A stretch of DNA of 64,000 bases from Limnohabitans sp. (GCF_030158565.1 NZ_JAOASQ010000038.1:91667-155666), one strand, 5' to 3'; positions 1-9,799 are shown, numbered from the stretch's first letter. Numbers and translations: made by a program. The notes: generated by a model from the sequence alone, not told the origin.

Positions 1-1095
1 GACGAATGGGAAGCGGCCGAGATTTTTCCGGCGCACGAGGTCTTCAAGAAGATGGGCAATTTGGGCCTGCTGGGCCTGACCAAGCCCGAAGCTTTTGGCG
101 GTGCGGGGCTGGACTATTCCTACAGCATGGCCATGGCCGAGGCGCTGGGGCACATTGACTGCGGCGGCATCCCCATGGCGATTGGCGTGCAAACCGACAT
201 GGCCACGCCCGCTTTGGCGCGCTTTGGCAGCGATGAATTGCGTGCGCAGTTTTTGGCCCCGGCCATTGCAGGCGACATGGTGGGCTGCATCGGCGTGAGC
301 GAGCCGGGTGCGGGCAGCGATGTGGCGGGCATCAAGACCGTGGCGCGCAAGGACGGTGACGACTATGTGATCAGCGGCCAGAAGATGTGGATCACCAACA
401 GCTTGCAAGCCGACTGGATGTGCATGCTGGTCAACACGGGTGAAGGACCCATCCATAAAAACAAAAGCCTGGTCATGGTGCCCATGCGCGAAAACGGCAA
501 ACTGCTGCCCGGCATCGAGGTAGGCAAAAAGATCAAGAAGATCGGCATGAACAGCAGCGACACCGGCCTGATTTATTTTGACGAGGTGCGGGTGCCGCAA
601 CGCTACCGCATCGGCGCCGAAGGCCAGGGCTTCATCTACCAGATGCAGCAGTTCCAGGAAGAGCGCCTGTGGTGCGCGGCCAGCACGCTGCAGTCGCTGA
701 CCAACTGCATCCAGTGGACGGTGGAATGGGCGCAAGAGCGCAAGCTGTTTGGCAGCACACTGGCCGACCAGCAGTGGGTGCAGTTCAAGCTGGCCGAACT
801 CAAGGCCGATGTGGAAAGCCTGCGCGCCCTGACCTACCAAGCCTGCGAGCATTACATCGCGGGCGAAGACGTGACCGAATGGGCCACCATGGCCAAACTC
901 AAGGCCGGGCGCCTCAACCGCACGGTGCCCGACACCTGCTTGCAGTTTTGGGGCGGCATGGGCTTCACCTGGGAAAACAAGGTCTCGCGCATGTACCGCG
1001 ACGGCCGTCTGGCCTCGATTGGCGGCGGGGCTGACGAGGTCATGCTGGGCATCCTGTCCAAGATGATGGGCATTGCCAAGCGGCCGCAAAAATGA
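1..1095 (+). CDS. Acyl-CoA dehydrogenase, AtuD-like, 5'-truncated by the window edge
   Basis: The frame is open from the first base, so the listed ATG at 52 is probably internal; 364 residues are visible and the family is usually about 380-390, so only a short N-terminus is missing. It shows the flavin-binding signature with EPGAGSDVA and WITNS, and a C-terminal GGMGF followed by RMYRDGR and IGGGADE. The last segment lacks the YEGT-type catalytic Glu of medium-chain enzymes, as in isovaleryl- or citronellyl-CoA-type dehydrogenases. It oxidises an acyl-CoA at the alpha-beta bond using FAD. Its stop overlaps the next start (ATGA). The gene order dehydrogenase–hydratase–carboxylase alpha matches atuD-atuE-atuF; substrate assignment to citronellyl-CoA is inference. 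Confidence 0.9.
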   Translation, partial: DEWEAAEIFPAHEVFKKMGNLGLLGLTKPEAFGGAGLDYSYSMAMAEALGHIDCGGIPMAIGVQTDMATPALARFGSDELRAQFLAPAIAGDMVGCIGVSEPGAGSDVAGIKTVARKDGDDYVISGQKMWITNSLQADWMCMLVNTGEGPIHKNKSLVMVPMRENGKLLPGIEVGKKIKKIGMNSSDTGLIYFDEVRVPQRYRIGAEGQGFIYQMQQFQEERLWCAASTLQSLTNCIQWTVEWAQERKLFGSTLADQQWVQFKLAELKADVESLRALTYQACEHYIAGEDVTEWATMAKLKAGRLNRTVPDTCLQFWGGMGFTWENKVSRMYRDGRLASIGGGADEVMLGILSKMMGIAKRPQK

Positions 1096-1898
1096 GCAGC
1101 GCTTTGTTGATCGAACGTCAGGGCGCGGTCGAGACCTGGACGATGAACGACCCGGCCACGCGCAACGCCCTGAGCGATGCGGTGGTGGCCGGCTTGCTGC
1201 AAGCCTGTGCGCGTGCAGCGCAAGACGCCACACTGCGCATCGTGGTGCTGACCGGTGCTGGCGGTGCCTTTTGCGCGGGGGGCAGCTTGGGCGGCTTTGC
1301 CAGCCTGATCGGCCAGCCCTTGCAAGCGGGCCAAACCGACCCGCTGGTGGCCATGAACCGTGGCTTTGGCGACCTGCTGCACGCCCTCTCTGCCCTGCCT
1401 CAGCTGCTGGTGTGCCGGGTCGATGGCGCAGCCATGGGCGGCGGATTTGGCCTGGTGTGTTGCGCCGACCATGTGGTGGCCACAGCACGATCGGTGCTGG
1501 GCACGCCCGAGGTCACGCTGGGCCTGCCGCCTGCGCAGATTGCGCCGTTTGTGTGGCAACGCTTGGGGGAGAGCGCGGCACGCCAATGCCTGCTGCAAGG
1601 GCTGAGCTACACCGCAGCGCAAGCGCTGCAAGTGGGCTTGGTGAACGAGGTGATCGAACAGGGCAGCGATGAAGCTTGGCAACAAACACTGACGCGCCTC
1701 ATGCGCGCTGCACCCGGCGCAGTGGCCAGCACCAAGCAACTGCTCAGGCAGCTGCGCGGGTCGGTGCCTGATTTGCGCAATGCCGCAGCCCAAGCTTTTG
1801 CACAAGGCCTGCGCAGCGCCGAAGCGGCGCAAGGTTTGGCCGCGTTTGCGCGCAAACAGCCTGCACCTTGGACACTTTCTGGCAAGGACGCCACATGA
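1092..1898 (+). CDS. Enoyl-CoA hydratase/isomerase family protein, AtuE-like
   Basis: This 268-residue crotonase-fold protein shows the oxyanion-hole segments GAGGAFCAGG near residue 55 and DGAAMGGGFGL near residue 112. The ATG overlaps the upstream stop by four bases and its own stop overlaps the downstream ATG, so translation is probably coupled. Crotonases hydrate enoyl-CoA esters. In an atu-type pathway the equivalent enzyme hydrates isohexenyl-glutaconyl-CoA after the carboxylase step. A liuC-type methylglutaconyl-CoA hydratase is an alternative, but no HMG-CoA lyase gene is adjacent, which favours the atu reading. Exact substrate is inferred from context only. Confidence 0.9.
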   Translation: MSSALLIERQGAVETWTMNDPATRNALSDAVVAGLLQACARAAQDATLRIVVLTGAGGAFCAGGSLGGFASLIGQPLQAGQTDPLVAMNRGFGDLLHALSALPQLLVCRVDGAAMGGGFGLVCCADHVVATARSVLGTPEVTLGLPPAQIAPFVWQRLGESAARQCLLQGLSYTAAQALQVGLVNEVIEQGSDEAWQQTLTRLMRAAPGAVASTKQLLRQLRGSVPDLRNAAAQAFAQGLRSAEAAQGLAAFARKQPAPWTLSGKDAT

Positions 1899-3877
1899 CA
1901 TCTACCTTGTCCACAAAAGTCACCCGCCTGTTGATCGCCAACCGGGGCGAAATCGCCCGCCGCGTGATCCGCACCGCCCGCCACATGGGCATTCAGACGG
2001 TGGCTGTTTATTCAGATGCCGACCGCAACGCCTTGCATGTGCACGAAGCCGACACCGCCGTCGCTTTGGGCGGCACGCTGTCCGCTGACTCGTATTTGCG
2101 CATCGACAAACTGCTGGCGGCCGCACAGGCCACCGGTGCCAATGCGGTGCACCCGGGTTATGGTTTTTTGAGCGAGAACGCCGAGTTTGCGCAAGCGGTG
2201 ATCGACGCGGGCCTGACCTGGGTTGGGCCACCGCCTGCGGCCATTCGCGCACTGGGCAGCAAATCAGCCGCCAAAGCGCTGGCCTTGAAACACGGTGTGC
2301 CCTGCCTGCCGGGCTACTTTGGCGCGGACCAAAGCGATGCCACTTTCACTGCACAAGCGCAGCAGCTGGGCTTGCCGCTCATGGTCAAAGCCGTGGCTGG
2401 AGGAGGCGGGCGCGGTATGCGCTTGGTGACCGACATGGCGCAACTGCTGCCCGCGCTGCACAGCGCCCGCTCCGAAGCGCTGGCCGGGTTTGGCAACGGC
2501 GACTTGCTGATGGAGCGCGCTTTGCTGCGCCCCCGCCACATCGAGGTGCAGATCATGACCGACGCGCACGGCCACTGCATCCACCTGGGCGAGCGCGACT
2601 GCTCGGTGCAGCGGCGGCATCAAAAGATCATCGAAGAATCGCCCAGCCCCGCAGTGACGCCTGCGCTGCGCGAACAACTCGGCAAAGCAGCCATTGCGCT
2701 GGCGCAATCGGCAGGCTATGTGGGTGCAGGCACGGTGGAGTTTTTGCTGGACGAGGCCCAAAACGACAAGCCCTTCTATTTGATGGAAATGAACACCCGC
2801 TTGCAGGTGGAACACCCCGTCACCGAAATGCTGACGGGGCTGGACTTGGTCGAGTGGCAACTGCGCATTGCACGCGGCGAGCCGCTGCCACTGGAGCAAG
2901 CCGATGTGCAGCTGCACGGCCACGCGATCGAAGTGCGCCTGTGCGCCGAAGACGAACACTTCACACCGCAGACCGGCACGGTGCAAGCCTTTGCAGCGCC
3001 TGGGGGTTTGCGCTTTGACCATGCCTTGCAGGTGGGCAGCGTGGTCACACCGCACTACGACGCGATGCTGGGCAAGCTGATCGCCCACGCGCCCACACGC
3101 GCAGAAGCCATCGACCGGCTTTGCAGCGGTCTGGATCAGACGGCCGTGCTGGGCCTGCCCACCAACCGCGCCTTTCTGGCCGCGTGCTTGCAGCACCCGG
3201 TGTTCCATGCTGGTGAGGCCTTGATCCCCTTCCTGGCTGAAGAAGCCGATGCGGTGCGCCAAAGCCTGCAAGCCACGAGCGAAGCACGCACCGCGGCCGC
3301 GCTGGCCGTGCTCTATGCCAGCCAAGCGCCCGCCGCCGCGATGCCCAGCCCATTCATGCGGCCAGTGCGCATGCGCCTGGGTTCAGAAATTTTTTCGCTG
3401 AGCGTGCAAGAACTGGGGCAGGGCCAAGTGCGCATCCAAACAGGTGATGTCACACACCAGGCCCGTGTGGAGCGCAACGGCGAATGGCTGCACATCGACT
3501 TGAATGGCCAGCGCTGGCAAGCGCGTGCCGCGGCATGCCGGGATGCGGGCACCGCCATGCGTTGGCATGTGCAACTGCAAGGCCCAACGTGCTTTGAGCT
3601 GTGGCTCAGCGACCAAAGCCACAACGCACCCAGCACAGGCGCCAGCGCGCAAGCTGTGCAGTCTTTGCGCGCGCCCTTCAACGGCAAGCTCATCGCGCTG
3701 CATGTGCAAGAGGGCCAAGCGGTCAAACAGGGCGATGCCGTGCTGGTGATCGAATCCATGAAGCTCGAACACATCTTGTGTGCCCCACGCGATGCGGTGG
3801 TGCACAGCCTCTCGGCCAGTGTGGGCCAGCAAGTGGGCCCCGGCCAGGTGCTGGTGCAATGGAAAGACGCCGCATGA
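1895..3877 (+). CDS. Biotin-dependent acyl-CoA carboxylase alpha subunit, geranyl-/methylcrotonyl-CoA type
   Basis: The ATG at 1895 gives 660 residues; the upstream start in the ORF track lies inside the hydratase gene. The N-terminal biotin carboxylase domain begins RLLIANRGEIARR, with the ATP-grasp glycine loop GGGGRGMR near residue 170 and EMNTRLQVEHP near 297. The C-terminal biotinyl domain has ESMKLEH with the biotin-accepting Lys near 623. It carboxylates biotin with ATP and bicarbonate for transfer to a branched enoyl-CoA by a separate beta subunit. That beta subunit is not in the window; in atu and liu clusters it lies just upstream, beyond base 1. AtuF is favoured over LiuD by the neighbours, not by sequence alone. 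Confidence 0.93.
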   Translation: MTSTLSTKVTRLLIANRGEIARRVIRTARHMGIQTVAVYSDADRNALHVHEADTAVALGGTLSADSYLRIDKLLAAAQATGANAVHPGYGFLSENAEFAQAVIDAGLTWVGPPPAAIRALGSKSAAKALALKHGVPCLPGYFGADQSDATFTAQAQQLGLPLMVKAVAGGGGRGMRLVTDMAQLLPALHSARSEALAGFGNGDLLMERALLRPRHIEVQIMTDAHGHCIHLGERDCSVQRRHQKIIEESPSPAVTPALREQLGKAAIALAQSAGYVGAGTVEFLLDEAQNDKPFYLMEMNTRLQVEHPVTEMLTGLDLVEWQLRIARGEPLPLEQADVQLHGHAIEVRLCAEDEHFTPQTGTVQAFAAPGGLRFDHALQVGSVVTPHYDAMLGKLIAHAPTRAEAIDRLCSGLDQTAVLGLPTNRAFLAACLQHPVFHAGEALIPFLAEEADAVRQSLQATSEARTAAALAVLYASQAPAAAMPSPFMRPVRMRLGSEIFSLSVQELGQGQVRIQTGDVTHQARVERNGEWLHIDLNGQRWQARAAACRDAGTAMRWHVQLQGPTCFELWLSDQSHNAPSTGASAQAVQSLRAPFNGKLIALHVQEGQAVKQGDAVLVIESMKLEHILCAPRDAVVHSLSASVGQQVGPGQVLVQWKDAA

Positions 3878-5043
3878 ACACCGCTGAATTCACACCCGAT
3901 TTCACAACAGAAGACCTGCAAAGCCTGCAGACCACGGTGGAGCGCTTTGCCCGCCAGGCCATCGCCCCGCATGTCCCCGCCTGGGAAGAAGCGGGTCAAT
4001 TCGACCGCAGTCTCTACACGCAAGCTGCCGAGCTAGGCCTGTTGGGCTTGGGCTACCCAGAACATTTGGGCGGCACACCCGCGCCCTGGCGCGCACGCAA
4101 CGTCCTATCGAAAACCCTGGCCCGCTACGGTGGCAGCGGTGGCGTGATGGCCAGCTTGTTCTCGCTCAACATCGGCCTGCCGCCGGTCATGGCGCATGGC
4201 AGCGCCGAGCTGCAAGCCGAAGTGGTGCCCCCTGTGCTGCGCGGCGAACGCATCGCGGCCTTGGCCATCACCGAGCCCGGCGGCGGCTCGGACGTGGCCA
4301 GCCTGCGTACCACCGCCCGTGCTGACGGCGCGGACTATGTGATCGACGGCGAAAAAGTCTTCATCACCTCGGGCCTGCGCGCCGACTGGATCACCCTGGC
4401 CGTGCGCACCGACCCGGCCAGCAAAGGGGCCAGCGGCATCTCGATGGTGGTGGTGCCGGGCGACACGCCGGGCATCACGCGCACGCGATTGCACAAGATG
4501 GGCTGGCACAGCTCGGACACCGCTCAGCTGCACTTTGACAGCGTGCGGGTGCCCCAGCGTTATCGGCTGGGTGAAGAAGGCGCAGGTTTCAAGATGATCA
4601 TGGGCAACTTCAATGGCGAGCGCCTGGCCATGTCGGCCATGGCACTGGGCTTTGCCCAGGCTTGTTTTGACGAAGCGCTGGACTGGGCACGCCAGCGCCA
4701 GACCTTTGGCGCGGCCCTGATCGAGCGGCAGGCGATCCGGCACAAGTTGATGGACATGCAAATGCGCATCTCGTCCACGCAAGCTTGGGTGGATACCGTG
4801 ACGCAGCAAGCCGATGCAAGCCAGACCGGTGCCGAGTGGGTGGCCCAGGTGTGCCTGCTCAAAAACCACGCCACCCAGACCATGCAGTTTTGCGCCGATG
4901 CCGCCGTGCAACTGCTGGGCGGCATGGGCTTCATGCGCGGCACCGTGAGCGAACGGGTTTACCGCGAAGTCAAGGTGATGATGATCGGCGGGGGGGCCGA
5001 AGAGATCATGAAAGAGCTGGCCGCCAAGCAGTTGGGCATTTGA
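3874..5043 (+). CDS. Acyl-CoA dehydrogenase family protein
   Basis: The ATG at 3874 overlaps the carboxylase stop (ATGA), giving 389 residues; the longer ORF in the track is not needed. It has EPGGGSDVA, VFITSGLRADW and a C-terminal GGMGFMRG, followed by EVKVMMIGGGAEE. The last motif again replaces the YEGT region, so the catalytic base may be placed as in isovaleryl-CoA-type dehydrogenases. It is the last gene of the four-gene operon and ends just before a strong terminator. Two dehydrogenases in one atu-like operon would fit successive oxidation of a branched acyl-CoA (inference). Function beyond FAD-dependent acyl-CoA oxidation is not determined. Confidence 0.92.
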   Translation: MNTAEFTPDFTTEDLQSLQTTVERFARQAIAPHVPAWEEAGQFDRSLYTQAAELGLLGLGYPEHLGGTPAPWRARNVLSKTLARYGGSGGVMASLFSLNIGLPPVMAHGSAELQAEVVPPVLRGERIAALAITEPGGGSDVASLRTTARADGADYVIDGEKVFITSGLRADWITLAVRTDPASKGASGISMVVVPGDTPGITRTRLHKMGWHSSDTAQLHFDSVRVPQRYRLGEEGAGFKMIMGNFNGERLAMSAMALGFAQACFDEALDWARQRQTFGAALIERQAIRHKLMDMQMRISSTQAWVDTVTQQADASQTGAEWVAQVCLLKNHATQTMQFCADAAVQLLGGMGFMRGTVSERVYREVKVMMIGGGAEEIMKELAAKQLGI

Positions 5044-5051
5044 ATGCTTCC

Positions 5052-5098
5052 ATGAAAAAACCGCCAGGCCCTTGCGGGCGCTGGCGGTTTTTTTCATG
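5052..5098. terminator. Bidirectional intrinsic terminator
   Basis: A stem of CCGCCAG pairing with CTGGCGG continues into GCCC/GGGC around a TTGC loop, flanked by six A residues on the left and seven T residues on the right. It can therefore work on both strands, between the convergent acyl-CoA dehydrogenase (+) and LivK-type gene (-). Confidence 0.92.
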
Positions 5099-5116
5099 CA
5101 GCTTGCGCTGCAATGA

Positions 5117-6283
5117 TCACTTGGCCTTGGGGTAGTCAGCCACAACTTTCCAGCGACCTTCCTGGATCTGCGACATGCGCGAGATGTTGTTGCCCAAACG
5201 CTTGGTGGGGCTGAACGTCATCTCGGGGCTGCCGAAGATGTCCGAAGGAATCTTCATGGTGTCCATGGCTTTGATGAAGGTTTCGGTGGTCAGGTTGGCA
5301 CCGGCTTTTTCAACCGCACGCAGGTACGAATCCACGGCGCCGTAGCCATAGGCCGAGAAGACGGTGGGGTCTTCGTTGAACATGGTTTTGTACTTGTTGG
5401 CCCAGAAGCGGATGGGCTGCGAGGCCTCGTCCAGATAGGGGTGCTGTGAGGTCATGGTGGCATAGAAACCATTCATGGCGGGGCCACCCAACTTGTGGAT
5501 CAAGTCGGTGTATGCCGCGCTCGAACCGACGAAAGTGGGGTTGAATCCCAGACGACGTGCGGTGGCGATGCCGCCGATCGTTTCACGGATGATGGTGCCC
5601 ATGACCACGAAGTCGCACTTGGCGGAGGCCAGCTTTTGCATCTGCGATGCAAAGTCGGTCGCGCCGCGCTTGTAGGTGGTGACTTCAGCGAACTGCAAGC
5701 CGGCTTCCTTCAAGCCGGCTTCCGCACCGCGGAAGACTTCCAGACCGAATTCATCGTCCTGGTACATCGCACAAATTTGCTTGGCGCCTTTTTCCTTGAT
5801 CAGGGTTGGCACGGCCTGGCGCATCTGGTCGTAATACGTGGCGGCGAACGAGTACTTGAGCTTGTGGAAGGGCTCGTACATTTCACGCGCTGCGGTCACA
5901 GGGAAGAAGTTGACCACGTTCTTCTGGAACTGCACAGGCATGGCGGCCATGTTCTGCGCGGCGCCAATGTGGGCCACCATGGCAAAGATCTTGTCTTGGT
6001 TGACCAGTTTTTGTGCAGCCAGCACAGCGCGACGCGGGTCATAACCCGAGTCTTCGACCAAGAGCTTGATCTTGCGACCATTGACGCCGCCTTGCTCGTT
6101 GACTTCGTCCACACGCAGCATCATGCCCAGGCGCACCTGCTTGCCAAAACCTGCCAAGGGTCCGGACAAGTCCTGGATGGAGCCAATGACGATTTCGTTT
6201 TTGCTCACGCCCTGCGTTTGGGCCGAGGCGCTGCCTGCGGCCAGTGCCATCGCTGCGGCGATCAGACTGAGTTGGATTTTCAT
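5117..6283 (-). CDS. ABC transporter substrate-binding protein, LivK/Peripla_BP_6 type
   Basis: The start at 6283 follows an AGGAG ribosome site and gives 388 residues with a clear signal peptide, a hydrophobic stretch ending GSASA near residue 21. The first ORF start at 6340 lies inside the upstream ligase gene. The mature protein begins with the family pattern EIVIGSIQDLSGP and looks like a type I periplasmic binding protein. It is the last gene of the livH-M-G-F–ligase–livK operon. Relatives of this clade often bind aromatic or short branched carboxylates rather than amino acids; the ligase next door suggests a carboxylic acid here (inference). Confidence 0.93.
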   Translation of the reverse strand: MKIQLSLIAAAMALAAGSASAQTQGVSKNEIVIGSIQDLSGPLAGFGKQVRLGMMLRVDEVNEQGGVNGRKIKLLVEDSGYDPRRAVLAAQKLVNQDKIFAMVAHIGAAQNMAAMPVQFQKNVVNFFPVTAAREMYEPFHKLKYSFAATYYDQMRQAVPTLIKEKGAKQICAMYQDDEFGLEVFRGAEAGLKEAGLQFAEVTTYKRGATDFASQMQKLASAKCDFVVMGTIIRETIGGIATARRLGFNPTFVGSSAAYTDLIHKLGGPAMNGFYATMTSQHPYLDEASQPIRFWANKYKTMFNEDPTVFSAYGYGAVDSYLRAVEKAGANLTTETFIKAMDTMKIPSDIFGSPEMTFSPTKRLGNNISRMSQIQEGRWKVVADYPKAK

Positions 6284-6320
6284 GGGGCTTGTCTCCTGTT
6301 GTAAGTGAAAGGTGAATCGG

Positions 6321-8177
6321 TCAGCGGTACATCGCTTCAATTTGTGGCGCGTACTTTTGTTGAACCAGTTTGCGCTTGAGCTTCATGGTGGGCGTCAGCT
6401 CTTCGTCTTCGGCCGTGAGTTGCGTCTCCAGCAGCCAGAATTTCTTGATTTGTTCGACGCGTGCGAATTTCTTGTTCACGCGCTCGAGCTCGTTTTGGAT
6501 CAGGTCTTGCACCTCGGCAGCGCGGGTCAGGCTGGCGTAGTTGGAGAAAGGCACATCGTTGTCCTGTGCGTATTTCTCCACGTTTTCCTGATCGATCATG
6601 ATGATCACTGTGAGGTAAGCCCGTTTGTCGCCAATGACCACCGCGTCGGTGATGTAGGGCGAGAATTTCAGTTCGTTTTCCAGTTCGCTCGGGGTGATGT
6701 TCTTGCCCCCAGCCGTGATGATGATGTCTTTCATCCGATCGGTGATGCGGAAAAACCCTTCCTCATCGACCACACCCACGTCGCCGGTGTGCAGCCAGCC
6801 GTCCGCGTCAATGGTCTCGGCTGTTTTCTCGGGCAGGTTCAGGTAGCCCATGAAGACGTTGATGCCGCGCACCAGGATCTCACCGGTCACCGGGTCCAGA
6901 CGCACTTCGTTGAAGTCGGCGGCAGGGCCAATGGAGCCGGGCTTGATGTGGTCGGCTGGCACGCCGGTGGCCGCGCCACAGGTTTCGGTCATGCCCCAGA
7001 CTTCCAGCATGGGCAGGCCCAAAGCCAGATACCAGCGCACCAGATCGGGCGAAATAGGCGCTGCACCGGTGACCAGAAAGCGGGCGCGGTGGATGCCGAT
7101 CATCTTGCGCACATTGTTCAGTGCCAGCCAGCGCGCCACATGAAAGCGCAGCTTCAAATGCGCTGGCACGGGCTTGCGCGCCAGCACCAAGACGGCCACC
7201 TGCTGGCCCACGCCGATGGCCCAGCCATACACAGCTTGCTGGAAGCCACCAGCCTCTTTCAGCGCGATCATCACGCCTGAATAAAACTTCTCCCACACGC
7301 GCGGCACACCGGTGAACACGGTGGGCGCGATCTCGCGCACGTTCTCGGGCACGGTTTCGGGGTTCTCAACAAAGTTCAACTTGGCGCCGGTGTAGAGCGA
7401 GAAATACTCGCCGCCCATGCGTTCGGCGATGTGGCACAGGGGCAAGAAGCACATGCACTCGTCGGTCTCGTCACGCGCGATCAGCGTGTTGTAGCCGCGC
7501 ACGCTGTGCACCAGGCCCCGGTGGTTGTGCATGGCGCCCTTGGGCTTGCCGGTGGTGCCCGAGGTGTAGACCAAAATGGCCAGGTCTTCGGCGCGGCAGG
7601 CCTGGGTGCGCTGCGCCAGCATGTCGGGCTGGGCCTTCAGGTGCTCACGGCCCAAGGCGCGCAAGTCATCCAGGCTGATCACCTGCGGGTCGTGGAACTC
7701 GCGCAGACCGTCCATGTCGAACACGACGATTTTTTTGAGCAGCGGCAATTTATCGCGCACGGCCAAAGCTTTGTCGAGTTGCTCATCGTCTTCGACAAAC
7801 AACACGGATGTGCCCGAATCTTCACTCAGGTAATGCACTTGTTCGGCCGCATCGGTGGGGTAAATGCCGTTGGCCACGCCGCCGGCACTCAGCACCGCCA
7901 AGTCGCACAAGACCCATTCGATGTTGGTGTTGGACAAAATGGACGCGGTGTGGTGGGCCTCAAAGCCCAAGGACATCAATCCGTGGCCGATCTCGCGCAC
8001 GGCCTGAGCGGTTTCGTTCCAGGTCCAGCTGCGCCAGATGCCCAGTTCTTTTTGGCGCATCCACACCTTGGGGCCTCGGGCGGCTACTGCGTTCCAGAAA
8101 ATCGCGGGAATGGTTTCGCCCGCCATGACGATGTTTTTGTTGGGCGCAATGCCCGAGACGTCCCAGAGGTTGCTCAT
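6321..8177 (-). CDS. AMP-dependent acyl-CoA synthetase (long-chain/FadD15 type)
   Basis: This is a 618-residue adenylate-forming ligase. The P-loop YTSGTTGKPKG is near residue 203, WGMTETCG is central, and GWLHTGDVG is followed by the hinge ITDRMKDII. AGGKNITPSE then carries the late segment typical of long-chain acyl-CoA synthetases. It activates a carboxylic acid to its CoA thioester with ATP. It sits within an ABC importer operon, three bases after livF and before livK, so it probably activates what the transporter brings in. In the atu pathway an acyl-CoA synthetase (AtuH) activates citronellate; this gene could fill that role next to the atuDEF-like operon, which is unproven. Confidence 0.93.
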   Translation of the reverse strand: MSNLWDVSGIAPNKNIVMAGETIPAIFWNAVAARGPKVWMRQKELGIWRSWTWNETAQAVREIGHGLMSLGFEAHHTASILSNTNIEWVLCDLAVLSAGGVANGIYPTDAAEQVHYLSEDSGTSVLFVEDDEQLDKALAVRDKLPLLKKIVVFDMDGLREFHDPQVISLDDLRALGREHLKAQPDMLAQRTQACRAEDLAILVYTSGTTGKPKGAMHNHRGLVHSVRGYNTLIARDETDECMCFLPLCHIAERMGGEYFSLYTGAKLNFVENPETVPENVREIAPTVFTGVPRVWEKFYSGVMIALKEAGGFQQAVYGWAIGVGQQVAVLVLARKPVPAHLKLRFHVARWLALNNVRKMIGIHRARFLVTGAAPISPDLVRWYLALGLPMLEVWGMTETCGAATGVPADHIKPGSIGPAADFNEVRLDPVTGEILVRGINVFMGYLNLPEKTAETIDADGWLHTGDVGVVDEEGFFRITDRMKDIIITAGGKNITPSELENELKFSPYITDAVVIGDKRAYLTVIIMIDQENVEKYAQDNDVPFSNYASLTRAAEVQDLIQNELERVNKKFARVEQIKKFWLLETQLTAEDEELTPTMKLKRKLVQQKYAPQIEAMYR

Positions 8178-8180
8178 CTC

Positions 8181-8972
8181 TTATCTCCAGGTTTTCTTCT
8201 TTTTCCAGCGGCGGTCGGCGCGCACGCCTTCTTCCTTCATGCCCAGGTAGAACTCCTTGATGTCGTCCTTTTCGCGCAAGCGGGCACAGCTGTCTTCCAT
8301 CACGATGCGGCCGTTTTCCAGCACATAACCGTAGTCCGAGGCATTGAGCGCCATGTTGGCGTTTTGCTCGACCAGCAAAATGGTGGTGCCGCGCTCGCGG
8401 TTGATGCGCACCACGATCTCGAAAATCTCTTTGGTCAGCTTCGGGCTCAGACCCAAGCTGGGTTCATCCAGCAAGATCAGAACGGGGTTGGCCATGAGGG
8501 CCCGGCTGATCGCCAGCATCTGCTGCTGACCGCCCGATAGCAGACCAGCGTCTTGCGCTGCACGCTCGCGCAAAATGGGAAAGTAGTTGAACACCGCTTC
8601 CATGTCGCGGGCCACGCCATCGCGGTCGTTGCGGGTGAAAGCACCCATCAGCAAGTTGTCGCGGATCGACAGCAGCGGGAACACCTCACGGCCTTCAGGC
8701 ACATGCATCAGACCGCGTTGCACGATGTGCGCCGGGTCCATGGCGGTGATGTTCTGGCCTTTGAATTCGACCGAGCCTTTACGCGGATCGATGATGCCGC
8801 TGATGGTTTTGAGGATGGTGGTTTTGCCCGCGCCATTGGAGCCGAGCACGGTGGCGATTTCGCCCTTTTTGACCTCCAGACTCACGCCCCGGATGGCCTT
8901 GATCGGGCCATAGGCGCTTTCCACGTTGAGCAGTTTGAGGACGATGTTGTCTTCGTTCGCAACGGTGTTCAT
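8181..8972 (-). CDS. livF: ABC transporter ATP-binding protein, LivF type
   Basis: This 263-residue ATPase has Walker A GSNGAGKTT, signature LSGGQQQML and Walker B LILLDEPSLGL. The C-terminus is slightly long and basic (WKKKKTWR). It pairs with the next-upstream LivG, whose stop overlaps this ATG. It energises uptake by a branched-chain amino-acid type importer at the inner face of the cytoplasmic membrane. The symbol follows family position; the real substrate is unknown. Confidence 0.93.
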   Translation of the reverse strand: MNTVANEDNIVLKLLNVESAYGPIKAIRGVSLEVKKGEIATVLGSNGAGKTTILKTISGIIDPRKGSVEFKGQNITAMDPAHIVQRGLMHVPEGREVFPLLSIRDNLLMGAFTRNDRDGVARDMEAVFNYFPILRERAAQDAGLLSGGQQQMLAISRALMANPVLILLDEPSLGLSPKLTKEIFEIVVRINRERGTTILLVEQNANMALNASDYGYVLENGRIVMEDSCARLREKDDIKEFYLGMKEEGVRADRRWKKKKTWR

Positions 8973-9799
8973 GCGGCCTCCGCTGTGTGGTTTTCGCGGC
9001 GCAGCGCAGACACATCGTCCACCGAACCCAGATAGGCCTCGATGACGCCGGGATCGCTTTGCACCTGGCTGGGCGTGCCGGTGGCCAGCTCCTGGCCCTG
9101 GCTCATGGCCAGCACGCGGTCAGACACTTTGGACACCAGGCCCATGTCGTGTTCGACCATCAGGACCGAAATGCCCAACTCGTGTTGGATGTCGGAAATC
9201 CAGAAGGCCATGTCTTCGGTTTCTTCAACGTTCAGGCCCGAAGAAGGCTCGTCCAGCAAAAGCAGCTTGGGCTCGGTGCACAGGGCACGGGCCAGCTCCA
9301 CCACTTTGCGCACGCCGTAAGGCAAGCCTGCAACCATGGAATCGCGGTGGTGTTGCAGGTCCAGGAAGTCGATGACTTCTTCGACCTTTTCACGCGCTTC
9401 GATTTCGGCCGCACGGGTTTTGGTGCTGAAAAACATTTCGCTCCACAAACCGGTTTTGCGGTGCGTGTGGCGGCCGATCAACAGGTTTTGCAACACGGTG
9501 GCGTGCTCGAACAACTCGATGTTCTGGAAGGTGCGCGCAATGCCCAGCCCGGCAATGTTGTGCGCTGGCTGGTCCGTCAGGCGCAGCGTACCCTCGGGGC
9601 CTGCGTAGTCGATCGTGCCCGTGGTGGGCGTGTAGATGCGGCTGATCAGGTTGAACACCGTGGTTTTGCCCGCGCCGTTGGGGCCGATCAGGGTGAACAC
9701 TTCGCCTCGCTTGACGTCGAAGCTGACGTTGTTGACGGCCAGCACTCCGCCAAAGCGGACGCTCAGGTTCTGAGCAGAAAGGAGGATGTCGTCGTTCAT
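8969..9799 (-). CDS. livG: ABC transporter ATP-binding protein, LivG type
   Basis: This 276-residue ATPase has Walker A GPNGAGKTT near residue 40. Its signature region is the LivG-type GLPYGVRKVVELARAL instead of LSGGQ, and Walker B is LLLLDEPSSGL. The C-terminal extension continues past the late TGTPSQV motif. Start and stop overlap the adjacent livM and livF genes by four bases each, so the subunits are likely translated in a coupled way. It is the second ATPase of the Liv-type importer. Confidence 0.93.
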   Translation of the reverse strand: MNDDILLSAQNLSVRFGGVLAVNNVSFDVKRGEVFTLIGPNGAGKTTVFNLISRIYTPTTGTIDYAGPEGTLRLTDQPAHNIAGLGIARTFQNIELFEHATVLQNLLIGRHTHRKTGLWSEMFFSTKTRAAEIEAREKVEEVIDFLDLQHHRDSMVAGLPYGVRKVVELARALCTEPKLLLLDEPSSGLNVEETEDMAFWISDIQHELGISVLMVEHDMGLVSKVSDRVLAMSQGQELATGTPSQVQSDPGVIEAYLGSVDDVSALRRENHTAEAA